Made by a program: the position numbers and the translations under genes. From NCBI GenBank assembly GCA_963676635.1, contig OY781105.1, forward strand, positions 3,782,001 to 3,846,000: a stretch of DNA of 64,000 bases, in the 5' to 3' direction. The DNA comes from GCA-002708315 sp963676635. Its GTDB lineage: Bacteria; Bacteroidota; Bacteroidia; Bacteroidales; F082. Shown in pieces: positions 55,768-64,000 of the stretch. The notes beneath the pieces were generated by a model that did not search any database, was not told the DNA's origin, and was given only the letters and a program-made list of their open reading frames with translations. Each line of letters begins with the position of its first letter. The first letter of the stretch is position 1.

Positions 55768-56385
55768 GTGTATAAATTTTTTTTAAAACGATTGTTAGAT
55801 TTAACAATCTCGATAGCTCTATTTCTGATTTTTTTACCAACTTTTTTTTTCATCACAATATTTTTATTAATACATTATAAAGGCAATCCGTTTTTTATTC
55901 AATTACGTCCTGGAAAGCATGCAAAAATGTTTAAGCTAATAAAATATAGATCAATGCGAGATAAATTTGATGAAGATGGGAATTTATTACCAGATAGTGA
56001 AAGAATAACAAAAATAGGAAAATTTATTCGTAAGACTTCATTAGATGAAATTCCACAGTTAATTAATGTAATAATTGGAGATATGAGTTTAGTAGGTCCA
56101 CGTCCTCTTATGGAAGTATATTTACCACTCTACAATAGTTTTCAAAAAAGACGACACAATGCTTTACCAGGGATTACTGGTTGGGCGCAAGTAAATGGGC
56201 GAAATGCAATTAGTTGGAAGCATAAGTTTGAGTATGATGTATGGTATGTGGACAATGTTTCATTTAAAATTGACGTACTTATACTTTGGAAGACCTTCCT
56301 AAAAGTAATCCGAAAGGATGGAATTAATCAGGTTGGTGTTACAAACCCTGTTGCATTTACGGGAAATAAAACTGAATTTAATTGA
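55768..56385 (+). CDS. PglC-like initiating sugar-phosphate transferase
   Basis: 205 residues starting with GTG (YKFFLKRLLDLTISIALFL). One membrane helix or re-entrant hairpin (about 12-35), the catalytic KTSLDEIPQLINVIIGDMSLVGPRP and LPGITGWAQVNGRN are the bacterial sugar transferase (PglC/WbaP C-terminal) motifs. It puts the first sugar phosphate on undecaprenyl phosphate and so starts the repeat unit. The family Asp-Glu pair is present in LDEIPQL. Confidence 0.88.
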   Translation: MYKFFLKRLLDLTISIALFLIFLPTFFFITIFLLIHYKGNPFFIQLRPGKHAKMFKLIKYRSMRDKFDEDGNLLPDSERITKIGKFIRKTSLDEIPQLINVIIGDMSLVGPRPLMEVYLPLYNSFQKRRHNALPGITGWAQVNGRNAISWKHKFEYDVWYVDNVSFKIDVLILWKTFLKVIRKDGINQVGVTNPVAFTGNKTEFN

Positions 56386-56484
56386 CTTATAGTAAATTTA
56401 TAAATAAAGAAATTTAATATTGCTTTATAAATATTATTCTTTTGATACTTGGTTTCTTATATTTCATAATCATTAGTGATAGAA

Positions 56485-57522
56485 ATGCCATTTGTTAATC
56501 CCACGTCTAAACTTTGGAATCCTGTTTTAACACAACTGAATTACGACTTCTATCAGGTTGCTGAATATTGTAAATTAGAGGCTAAAGTTTTGAAAGGAAG
56601 ATCAGTCGCGTGGTATGGAATAATTAATGGCTTTGAGTTTGTTATCCCATTAATAGAAAGAGAAATTCATTATAGAGGAATAATTGACCGTGATTTAGTT
56701 AGTCCATATGGTTATTCTGGTATTGCATATTCAAGTTCAGCATGCCAGAATGATATTAAAAATGCTATCCATTTGTTTAATGATGAAGCTAGGAATGAAG
56801 GTTTCATTAGCTCATTTATTAGACTTCATCCAATATATAATACTTTTGAATTGGAAGATAATGAAATGATTACTCAATTTGTTCATGGTAATACTGTTGC
56901 AATTGATTTGAGAATGTCTCTTTTAAATATAAGGAAATTTTTTTCAAATGATCATAAACGTAATCTAAAGCGAATTTCAAAACTAGGATTAATGGTTGAA
57001 ATTGATAATTGGAATAGATTGGACGAATTTGTTAGTGTTTATATAAATACAATGCGTCGTAAAAATGCCGCATCAAGGTATTTTTTCGATATAGATTATT
57101 TTAATAATTTGAGAATGATTAAAAATGCAGAATCCCATTTGATTTTAATTTTGGATAAAAACAGGGAATTAGTATCAGGAGGTATTTTCACGATATGTAA
57201 TAGATTAGCTCAATTTCATCTAAGTGGAACAGTAGAATCATTTTTGAAATATAGTCCTTCGAGAAAATTGATTGATTCAGCCATTGAGTTTTGTAAATAT
57301 TCTGGTGCAGATATTTTGCATTTAGGTGGAGGCTTTGGAGCTAACAATTTAAATGGGCTATTTCGTTTTAAATCTGGATTTGGCGGGAGACTATATAATT
57401 TTAAAACTTTAAGATTAATTCATGATTACAAAAAGTATAACCAGTTAATTCAAAATCAAAAAGCTAATGTAGATGTCCAAGATAATTTTTTTCCTGAATA
57501 CCGTTTTTTATTGGGTTATTAG
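56485..57522 (+). CDS. FemAB/GNAT-family acyltransferase
   Basis: 345 residues from ATG 56485 (a GTG at 56476 is also in frame). The late half (about 150-330: FFSNDHKRNLKRISKLGL, TMRRKNAASRYFF, SGGIFTICNRLAQFHLSGT, ADILHLGGGFGANNLNGLFRFKSGFGG) is the Acetyltransf_6 fold of FemAB relatives. These transfer aminoacyl or acyl groups to cell-envelope sugars. It could be the enzyme that puts the cassette's acyl product on the polysaccharide. Confidence 0.7.
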   Translation: MPFVNPTSKLWNPVLTQLNYDFYQVAEYCKLEAKVLKGRSVAWYGIINGFEFVIPLIEREIHYRGIIDRDLVSPYGYSGIAYSSSACQNDIKNAIHLFNDEARNEGFISSFIRLHPIYNTFELEDNEMITQFVHGNTVAIDLRMSLLNIRKFFSNDHKRNLKRISKLGLMVEIDNWNRLDEFVSVYINTMRRKNAASRYFFDIDYFNNLRMIKNAESHLILILDKNRELVSGGIFTICNRLAQFHLSGTVESFLKYSPSRKLIDSAIEFCKYSGADILHLGGGFGANNLNGLFRFKSGFGGRLYNFKTLRLIHDYKKYNQLIQNQKANVDVQDNFFPEYRFLLGY

Positions 57523-57565
57523 ACAATATGCTATTGTTGTATAATAGTAACTGGCTTATGCAAAA

Positions 57566-58156
57566 ATGAAACAAAAGCTAAAATATTTCTTTTATTCACT
57601 TAGATATATATTGTACTTCACTGTACTTATTATTAGTTTTCATTATATTTACAAGTTATGGTCGGGTCACCTATACTTCTTTCCTATTAAAGAACAAATA
57701 GATAATTTATTTAAATATGCTTCATTATTACTATATGACCAAAGCAATTGGTTGCTTGTCAACATCTTTAATGTAGATTTTACAACAGATGCATTAATAC
57801 AAACATTTTATTTTAAAGCTAACAATGGTCAGTTATGTTTCGTAGAAGTAAGCCCTGGATGCACAAGCCTTAAACAATGGATGCATTGGCTTTTTTTAAT
57901 GATAATATTTCCTGGGCCATGGAAGCACAAACTCTGGTATATACCTTTAGGATTATTTATTATTGAATGGGTAAATGTAGTACGTATTACAGGGCTTGTT
58001 TTAACTAGTCACGCATGGCCTAATCAATTTCATTTCTTTCACGATTATATCTTTAAAATATTCTTTTACCTGATGATCTTTCTGATGTGGTTGTTTTGGG
58101 TAGAATTGTTCGTTGAAGAATCTAAGAAAACTTTAAAAAGCAATCAGACAAGGTGA
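57566..58156 (+). CDS. Exosortase/archaeosortase-family protein
   Basis: 196 residues with about five membrane segments. The family triad is visible: Cys99 (SPGCTSLKQW), Arg140 (WVNVVRITGLV) and His159 (FFHDYIFK). Exosortases cleave C-terminal sorting tails of surface proteins and are linked to exopolysaccharide production. The codon use is less AT-rich than in the genes before it. The substrate protein is not in the window. Confidence 0.78.
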   Translation: MKQKLKYFFYSLRYILYFTVLIISFHYIYKLWSGHLYFFPIKEQIDNLFKYASLLLYDQSNWLLVNIFNVDFTTDALIQTFYFKANNGQLCFVEVSPGCTSLKQWMHWLFLMIIFPGPWKHKLWYIPLGLFIIEWVNVVRITGLVLTSHAWPNQFHFFHDYIFKIFFYLMIFLMWLFWVELFVEESKKTLKSNQTR

Positions 58157-58277
58157 AGAGTGTTTTTAAATGTAATTTGTTTCAATGGAACTTAAAAATA
58201 TAAAAATTTTAGATCAAAAGATGATTTATGCTTTAACTTGAAATTCAATTCTTAGTAACTTTTGAATATTTTTAAAT

Positions 58278-59438
58278 ATGAAAAATAAAGTAAGTTTAAT
58301 AACCGGAATTACAGGTCAAGACGGAGCCTACTTAACAGAATACCTCCTTAAAAAAGGTTACCACGTACATGGAATAAAACGTCGTTCGTCGCTGTTTAAC
58401 ACTGACAGAATAGACCACCTGTACCAGGATCCCCACGTTGAAGACAAAAGATTAACTCTACATTATGGCGACTTAACTGATAGTATGAACTTAACTCGTA
58501 TTATCCAGGAAGTAAGTCCGGATGAGATATACAACCTGGCAGCAATGAGTCATGTTAAGGTAAGCTTCGATACCCCCGAATATACAGCAAACGCTGATGG
58601 CATTGGAACCCTGAGAATACTTGAAGCTGTTAGGTTGCTTGATTTGACGAAAAAGACAAAAGTATATCAGGCTTCAACATCTGAATTATATGGTATGGTT
58701 CAGGAAGTTCCACAAACGGAAAAAACACCGTTTTATCCCCGATCTCCTTATGCTGTGGCAAAGATGTATGCATACTGGATAACTGTTAATTATAGGGAAG
58801 CATATGACATGTTTGCTTGTAATGGTATTTTATTCAATCATGAGTCACCTGTTCGAGGTGAGACTTTCGTCACAAGGAAAGTTACAAGAGCTGTGAGTAG
58901 AATTGCTTTGGACATGCAAGAAAAAATGTTTATGGGTAATCTAAGTTCAAAAAGGGATTGGGGCCATGCCAAAGATTATGTTAAAGGAATGTATTTAATA
59001 TTGCAACAGGATGAGCCTGATGATTATGTTTTAGCAACTGGAATTACGACTGAAATTCGGGAATTTATTCGATTAAGTTTTCAGGAATTAGGTTTAGACA
59101 TTAATTTTGATGGTCAAGGTGTTGATGAAAAAGGCTTTTTGATGTCAGTTGATGAACGAAAATTTATACAAATTGTTGGAGAAGAATATTTAGAATCGAT
59201 TAAAACTAGAATTAAAAGGAAAGCTACTGTTTTGGAAATTGATTCCAGATACTTTAGGCCTACTGAAGTTGATTTACTTATTGGCGATCCTACAAAAGCT
59301 CATACTAAACTTGGCTGGAAACCTGAATATGACCTAGATGGACTAATAGAAGATATGATGCTATCTGATATAAACTTGATGAAGAAAGAGAGCTATTTAA
59401 AAAAAGGTGGCTTCAGAGTTATGAATTATTTTGAATAA
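58278..59438 (+). CDS. gmd: GDP-mannose 4,6-dehydratase
   Basis: Converts GDP-mannose to GDP-4-keto-6-deoxymannose, the branch point to fucose and colitose. 386 residues. TGITGQDGAYLTEYLLKKGY (11-30) holds the NADP motif; STSELYGMVQEVPQTEKTPF and SPYAVAKMYAYW give the catalytic Thr/Ser-Tyr-Lys set; NHESPVRGETFVTRK is diagnostic. Codon use changes inside the gene: the first third is rich in C-ending codons, while the rest is AT-rich like the following genes. This suggests a recombination joint. Confidence 0.93.
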   Translation: MKNKVSLITGITGQDGAYLTEYLLKKGYHVHGIKRRSSLFNTDRIDHLYQDPHVEDKRLTLHYGDLTDSMNLTRIIQEVSPDEIYNLAAMSHVKVSFDTPEYTANADGIGTLRILEAVRLLDLTKKTKVYQASTSELYGMVQEVPQTEKTPFYPRSPYAVAKMYAYWITVNYREAYDMFACNGILFNHESPVRGETFVTRKVTRAVSRIALDMQEKMFMGNLSSKRDWGHAKDYVKGMYLILQQDEPDDYVLATGITTEIREFIRLSFQELGLDINFDGQGVDEKGFLMSVDERKFIQIVGEEYLESIKTRIKRKATVLEIDSRYFRPTEVDLLIGDPTKAHTKLGWKPEYDLDGLIEDMMLSDINLMKKESYLKKGGFRVMNYFE

Positions 59439-59442
59439 AAAG

Positions 59443-60369
59443 ATGATAAAAAAAGTATATATTTCTGGTTCGCAGGGAATGGTTGGTAGTAATATTGTCG
59501 ATATGGCTCCAGACCAGTATGAATTAATTACTCCGGGTATTGATGAATTAAACTTACTTAAGTTTAATGATGTTGATAATTTTATTAATCATAAAAAGCC
59601 AGATATCATTATTCATACTGCAGGTATTGTTGGAGGTATTCAGTCAAATATTGCAAATCCCGTAAAATATCTTGTTGATAATGTTGATATGGGAAGAAAC
59701 CTATTATTAGCGGCTAAAAGAAATGGAGTTAAACGAGTTATAAATTTGGGTAGTTCTTGTATGTATCCAAAAGATGCTCCCAATCCATTAAACGAAGAAT
59801 TGATATTAAAGGGAGAACTTGAACCTACTAATGAAGGGTATGCTATTGCCAAGGTGTTTACTCAAAGGCTAGGGGAGTATATTAATAGAGAAGATGAATC
59901 GTATAAGTATAAAACAATAATACCATGTAATTTATATGGAAAATGGGATAAGTTTAATCCGAAACATTCACATATGCTTCCTGCTGTAATACGAAAGTTG
60001 CATAATGCAAAAATAAATAATAATGAGTTTGTTGAAATTTGGGGTGATGGGTTGGCTAGAAGAGAATTTATGTTTGCAACAGATTTAGCAGATTTTATTT
60101 GGTATTCTATTTTAAATTTTGATAGTATGCCTGATTTGCTAAATATTGGTCTTGGTTATGATTTTACTATAAATGAATATTATGAGAAAATTGCATCTAT
60201 TATTGGGTATAGAGGCATTTTCAAGCATGACTTATCTAAGCCAGTTGGGATGAAACAAAAGCTGGTAGATATCTCTAGGTTGAAGGCATTTGGTTGGGAG
60301 CCTAAACATAGCATAGAGGAAGGTATATCTGAGACATATAAATTTTATTTAGATAACTATATTAATTAG
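59443..60369 (+). CDS. colC: GDP-fucose synthase-like epimerase/reductase, probably GDP-colitose synthase
   Basis: 308 residues from ATG 59443, 4 bases after gmd (the upstream TTG at 59431 overlaps gmd). SDR fold: VYISGSQGMVGSNIV, NLGSSCMYPKDAPNP, EGYAIAKVFTQRL (Y-x-x-x-K), LARREFMFATDLADF. The family makes GDP-L-fucose from the gmd product by 3,5-epimerisation and 4-reduction. Since colD follows, the close relative ColC, which makes GDP-L-colitose, is more likely; both cannot be separated by eye. Confidence 0.75.
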   Translation: MIKKVYISGSQGMVGSNIVDMAPDQYELITPGIDELNLLKFNDVDNFINHKKPDIIIHTAGIVGGIQSNIANPVKYLVDNVDMGRNLLLAAKRNGVKRVINLGSSCMYPKDAPNPLNEELILKGELEPTNEGYAIAKVFTQRLGEYINREDESYKYKTIIPCNLYGKWDKFNPKHSHMLPAVIRKLHNAKINNNEFVEIWGDGLARREFMFATDLADFIWYSILNFDSMPDLLNIGLGYDFTINEYYEKIASIIGYRGIFKHDLSKPVGMKQKLVDISRLKAFGWEPKHSIEEGISETYKFYLDNYIN

Positions 60370-60377
60370 ATTGATAT

Positions 60378-61556
60378 ATGAAAGAAATTAATTACCCATT
60401 AGCTTCACCTTCATGGGATATTCTGGAAATTGAGGCAATGAACAGAGTTATAACCTCCGGGATGTTCTCTATGGGGAATGAAGTGAAAAAATTTGAGAAT
60501 CAATTTGCTGATTATTTTGGAAAGAAATATGCAATTATGGCAAACTCTGGTTCTTCTGCGAATTTGTTGATGATAGCAGCTTTATTTTTTAGATCAGATA
60601 ATCCAATAAAAAGAGGAGATGAAGTAATTGTTCCTGCTGTTTCATGGTCAACAACATATATGCCATTGCAACAATATGGCTTAAAATTAAAGTTTGTTGA
60701 CATTGATATTGATACTTTGAATTTTGATTTACATTCCTTAGAGGAAGCTATATCTGAAAAAACAAAAATAATTCTAGCTGTAAATCTTTTAGGTAATCCA
60801 AATGATTTTAAAACAATAAAGACTATTATTGGAAATAATGATATAATATTGCTTGAAGACAATTGTGAGGCAATGGGAGCTAAGTATGAGGGTAAATATG
60901 CAGGTTCTGTTGGTTTAATGGGTTCTTTTAGTAGTTTTTTTAGTCATCATATTTCGACAATGGAGGGTGGTATGGTAATTACCGATGATGAAGAACTATA
61001 TCATATTATGCTTTCAATTCGTGCTCATGGATGGACAAGGAACTTACCTTTCATAAATAAGATTACTGGTAAAAAATCTGATAATGATTTTGAAGAGTCA
61101 TTTAAATTTGTCTTGCCTGGTTATAATCTTCGTCCACTTGAATTAAGTGGAGCAATTGGTCAGGAACAATTAAAAAAGTTAAGAGGGTTTGTTGCAAAAC
61201 GTAGAGAAAATGCTCAAGTGTTTATTGAACATGTTTCAAATATACAAGGTGTTGGTATTCAAAAGGAGATTGGTGAGAGTAGTTATTTTGGTTTTTCAAT
61301 TTTGTTAGAAAATAGCAATTCTATTGAAAGAAATAAGATAATACAGAAATTGACAGAAAATGGTATAGAGTGCAGACCAATTGTTGGTGGTAATTTTCTT
61401 AAAAACCCAGTGATTAAATATTTTGACTATGCTGTTCATGGTAATTTAAATAACGCCCAGAAGATAGACGAATGTGGATTCTTTATTGGGAATCATCATT
61501 TTGATCTTAAAAATGAAATTATTGGATTTTCAGAATTGCTAAAGTCATTAATTTAA
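60378..61556 (+). CDS. colD: GDP-4-keto-6-deoxy-D-mannose 3-dehydratase
   Basis: 392 residues, DegT/AHBA fold. Instead of the PLP lysine it has SFFSHHISTMEGGM with His190/His191, the signature of ColD, in which a histidine base replaces the lysine and the enzyme removes the 3-hydroxyl group. SWSTTYMPLQQYGL and LLEDNCEAMG agree with this branch. Together with gmd and colC it gives GDP-L-colitose (3,6-dideoxy-L-galactose). Confidence 0.88.
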   Translation: MKEINYPLASPSWDILEIEAMNRVITSGMFSMGNEVKKFENQFADYFGKKYAIMANSGSSANLLMIAALFFRSDNPIKRGDEVIVPAVSWSTTYMPLQQYGLKLKFVDIDIDTLNFDLHSLEEAISEKTKIILAVNLLGNPNDFKTIKTIIGNNDIILLEDNCEAMGAKYEGKYAGSVGLMGSFSSFFSHHISTMEGGMVITDDEELYHIMLSIRAHGWTRNLPFINKITGKKSDNDFEESFKFVLPGYNLRPLELSGAIGQEQLKKLRGFVAKRRENAQVFIEHVSNIQGVGIQKEIGESSYFGFSILLENSNSIERNKIIQKLTENGIECRPIVGGNFLKNPVIKYFDYAVHGNLNNAQKIDECGFFIGNHHFDLKNEIIGFSELLKSLI

Positions 61557-61580
61557 TAATCTGAGTTAAATTTTTTATTT

Positions 61581-62045
61581 ATGTTTATTCCTGATGAAGA
61601 ATTTAAACAAATAGTAAAAAATACACCACTTGTTAATATAGATTTTGTTATTGAGAATCTTGATGGTAATTTTTTATTGGGATATAGAACTAACAAGCCA
61701 GCAAAAGGGTCATGGTTTGTTCCGGGCGGGCGTATTAGAAAAGAAGAAACCATAGAGGCTGCATTCAGAAGAATAAGCAAGGATGAATTGAATTTGAAAT
61801 TAGATATAACCAAAAGTGAGTTTTTGGGTGTTTATGAACACTTCTATTGTGATAATACATTTGATGAATCAGGCTTTGGGACGCATTATATTGTGTTAGC
61901 TTACAAAATAGGAGTAGATATTTCTATTATAAATTTCCCCAAAACGCAACATAACTACTTTAAATGGTTTTCGAAAGAGGAAGTGTTAAGTTGTTTTTTT
62001 GTTCATGAAAATGCAAAAGCGTATTTTAATGATTTATTGACTTAA
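61581..62045 (+). CDS. gmm: GDP-mannose mannosyl hydrolase (Nudix)
   Basis: 154 residues. FIPDEEFKQIVKNTPLVNID and GSWFVPGGRIRKEETIEAAFRRI (modified Nudix box lacking one glutamate, as in Gmm) identify it. It hydrolyses GDP-mannose and may balance the GDP-sugar pool. Gmm genes regularly accompany gmd and col genes in O-antigen loci. Confidence 0.88.
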   Translation: MFIPDEEFKQIVKNTPLVNIDFVIENLDGNFLLGYRTNKPAKGSWFVPGGRIRKEETIEAAFRRISKDELNLKLDITKSEFLGVYEHFYCDNTFDESGFGTHYIVLAYKIGVDISIINFPKTQHNYFKWFSKEEVLSCFFVHENAKAYFNDLLT

Positions 62046-62050
62046 TATCA

Positions 62051-62075
62051 ATTGCCAATTATAGAAATTGGCAAT
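62051..62075 (+). terminator. Hairpin after gmm, possible terminator
   Basis: ATTGCCAATT (62051-62060) pairs perfectly with AATTGGCAAT (62066-62075) with a 5-base loop, 5 bases after the gmm stop. Only a weak T-run (ATTTTC) follows. Confidence 0.45.
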
Positions 62076-62088
62076 GAAATTTTCATAA

Positions 62089-62274
62089 GCACTTGCAGAA
62101 CTATTAAAAGAAACAGTAGGCTTCAAAGGCGAACTCGTACTCAATACATCAAAGCCCGATGGTACATTACGCAAGCTCACCGATCCTTCAAAACTCCACT
62201 CATTAGGCTGGCATAATAAGATTGATATTGAAGATGGAGTAAAAAAGATGTATAACTGGTATGTTAATAATTAA
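62089..62274 (+). pseudogene. C-terminal remnant of a GDP-L-fucose synthase gene (fcl)
   Basis: The frame ALAELLKETVGFKGELVLNT, KPDGTLRKLTDPSKLHSLGW and DGVKKMYNWYVNN is the last 60 or so residues of a fucose synthase, with its natural stop at 62272-62274. There is no start or upstream part. The codon use is like the gene that follows and unlike colC. It marks the right joint of an inserted or exchanged segment. Confidence 0.85.
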
Positions 62275-62318
62275 GGTTACTTTAATTTATAATTGGTTTA
62301 TTATTAATCTATTACAAA

Positions 62319-63467
62319 ATGGCACAACCTCCTAAAATCTGGCTCTCCTCCCCCCACATGGGCACCGAAGAGCAAAAATACGTCACAGAAGCCTTTGATA
62401 CCAACTGGGTAGCCCCTTTAGGGCCTCATGTTAATGGTTTTGAAGAAGACCTGCAGAATTATATAGGTGTTAAACATGCAGCTGCTTTAAGCGCAGGTAC
62501 AGGTGCTTTACATCTGTCATTAATACTTCAGGATATCAAACCAGTGGATACTGTAATCTGCCAGAGTTTTACTTTTTCAGCTTCAGCTAATCCGATTGTC
62601 TACCAAGGTGCTACTCCTGTCTTTGTCGACTCAGAAAGAGATACCTGGAATATGGATCCTGTTCTTCTGGAGCAATCAATAAAAGACCTCATTTCAAAAG
62701 GTAAAAAGCCAAAGGCTATTATTATTGTTCATCTGTATGGTATGCCAGCCAAAATGAATGAGATTAACAGAATAGCATCAGAATATAATATTCCGGTAAT
62801 AGAAGATGCTGCCGAAGCTCTTGGATCAAGTATTGATGAACAGAAATGTGGAAGCTTTGGTAAGTTTGGTATTCTTTCTTTTAATGGTAATAAGATAATT
62901 ACAACCAGCGGGGGAGGTGCTTTGCTTTCCAACGATGAAGCTCTAATACAAAAAGCTCGTTTTCTGGCAACACAGGCTCGTGATCCCGCTCCTCACTATC
63001 AGCATAGTCATATTGGTTACAACTATCGTATGAGTAACATACTGGCTGGTATAGGCAGAGGCCAGATGAAGGTACTCGATAGTCGTGTACACCAACGCAG
63101 AGAGAACTTTGTAAGATACAAAGAGTATTTTAAATCCATTGAGTCAAAAGGCTACAAAGTAGAATTACAGCCCGAACCAGAAGGATACTTCTCAAACAGA
63201 TGGTTAACATCAATAACCATCGATCCGCAATACAACAAAGGAATAACAAGAGAAACAATCCGCCTCGAGTTAGAAAAATACAACATCGAATCGCGTCCCC
63301 TTTGGAAACCCATGCACCTCCAGCCTGTCTTCAAAAACGCCCCGGCATACATAAACGGAACCTCCGAGTGGCTCTTCGATAATGGCCTTTGTTTACCATC
63401 TGGCTCTAATTTAACAGATGAGGATTTCGAGAGGATATTTGGGGTGCTGGAGGGGGTGTTTGTTTGA
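62319..63467 (+). CDS. DegT/DnrJ/EryC1 aminotransferase (PglE-like)
   Basis: 382 residues. PLP lysine Lys192 in SFNGNKIITTSGGG; TFSASANPIVYQGATPVFVD and VIEDAAEALGS are family motifs, closest to PglE/PseC-like sugar 4-aminotransferases. Its codon use is less AT-rich than that of the genes upstream, like the chromosome flanks. It could supply the amino sugar acceptor for PglC-like priming (for example a bacillosamine-type sugar). Confidence 0.82.
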   Translation: MAQPPKIWLSSPHMGTEEQKYVTEAFDTNWVAPLGPHVNGFEEDLQNYIGVKHAAALSAGTGALHLSLILQDIKPVDTVICQSFTFSASANPIVYQGATPVFVDSERDTWNMDPVLLEQSIKDLISKGKKPKAIIIVHLYGMPAKMNEINRIASEYNIPVIEDAAEALGSSIDEQKCGSFGKFGILSFNGNKIITTSGGGALLSNDEALIQKARFLATQARDPAPHYQHSHIGYNYRMSNILAGIGRGQMKVLDSRVHQRRENFVRYKEYFKSIESKGYKVELQPEPEGYFSNRWLTSITIDPQYNKGITRETIRLELEKYNIESRPLWKPMHLQPVFKNAPAYINGTSEWLFDNGLCLPSGSNLTDEDFERIFGVLEGVFV

Positions 63468-64000
63468 AAGTTGGAAGAGTCTGAAGAGTCTGAAGAGTCT
63501 GAAAAGTCAAAAAAGTCAGAAAAGTCTGAAAAGTCTGAAAAGTCAGAAAAGTCAGAAAAGTCAAAAAGTCAAAAAGTCAAAAAGTCTGAAAAGTCAGAAA
63601 AGTCAGAAAAGTTTGAAGAGTCAAAAAGTCTGAAAAGTTGAGAAAGTCTGAAAAGTCTGAAGAGTCAAAAAGTCGTATAGCCAGGGTTGGTACGACTCTT
63701 CGACCCTTTTGACCTTTCCGACTCTTTCGACCTTTCCGACCCTTCCGACCCTTCGACCGTTAAATAAGTCTGAAAAGTCTGAAGAGTCTGAAGAGTCAAA
63801 AAGTCGAATAGCCAGGGTTGGTACGACTCTTCGACCCTTTTGACCTTTCCGACTCTTCGACCCTTCCGACCCTTCCGACTCTTCGACCTTTCCGACCCTT
63901 CCGACCCTTCGACCGTTAAATAAGTCTGAAAAGTCTGAAGAGTCTGAAGAGTCAAAAAGTCGAATAGCCAGGGTTGGTACGACTCTTTGACCTTTCCGAC
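63468..64000. repeat. Tandem AGTC-TGAA microrepeats and inverted GACTCTTCGACC repeats
   Basis: 63470-63680 is a 9-12 bp tandem (AAAGTCTGAAAAGTCAGAA). 63690-64000 has two copies of a longer unit that contains the opposite-strand version (GACTCTTCGACCCTTTTGAC) after the spacer AGCCAGGGTTGGTACGACTC. The opposite orientations could fold into large hairpins. Open frames in it are translation of repeats, not genes. Confidence 0.85.

Noticed and set aside
63418..63633. Frame reading KSLKSQKSQKS
   Set aside because: It is a microrepeat translation that starts inside the aminotransferase gene in another frame.

Overview
The window looks like a chromosomal piece of a Bacteroidota bacterium, probably Bacteroidales or Marinilabiliales. 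The pointers are a Reg_prop/Y_Y_Y sensor kinase, an HU-HIG type DNA-binding protein, TAnnTTTG promoter elements, AT-rich codon use, and intergenic DNA packed with dispersed hairpin repeats. No rRNA, tRNA or CRISPR array was seen.

Bases 1-6936 are ordinary chromosome: a sensor kinase cut by the window edge, miaA, a family 2 glycosyltransferase and an aromatic amino acid hydroxylase. Bases 6937-16309 are mostly repeat DNA. They hold a complete hipBA toxin-antitoxin pair, two remnants of a RAYT (REP-associated tyrosine transposase) and two identical IS110-family elements, each sitting in the same dispersed repeat. Bases 16310-19164 carry a tight three-gene operon (sce7726-like nuclease fold, sce7725-like protein, RES-domain protein) that resembles a toxin or defence cassette. 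Bases 19280-26055 are a prophage-like or satellite-like island on the minus strand (HTH, primase-helicase, Toprim/zinc-finger protein, small membrane proteins, M15 endolysin, HU-like protein) without capsid or integrase genes. Bases 26056-35037 are again repeat-rich, with an orphan gene, an iteron-like array, a 268-bp MITE present twice inside a tandem duplication, and a second, different IS110 element.

The strongest novel signal is in that second IS110 element (30819-32034). Its upstream non-coding region can be read as a bridge RNA. One loop carries two guides that match the left and right halves of its own target, the GTCAT|GCCGAAC dispersed repeat. A second loop carries guides that match its own two ends, and all four guides share an AT core. 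Uninserted copies of the target are present in the same window. The other IS110 element (two copies) shows a similar but weaker arrangement downstream of its transposase gene.

Bases 35038-63467 are a surface polysaccharide (capsule or O-antigen) locus, clearly more AT-rich than the flanks. They hold a winged-helix regulator, nucleotide-sugar genes (rfbA, a WbpA-like dehydrogenase, a Fuc3NAc/Qui3NAc-type FdtA/C/B set, and gmd-colC-colD-gmm for GDP-colitose), wzx, wzy, several glycosyltransferases and a PglC-like initiating transferase. Unusually there is also a private acyl-building cassette (FabD-like, ACP, FabG-like, two KAS III, VOC and MBL proteins), two GNAT/FemAB-like acyltransferases and an exosortase-like protein. 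The locus is mosaic: codon use changes inside gmd, and a fcl tail fragment remains beyond gmm, which suggests cassette replacement. The window ends in short tandem repeats.
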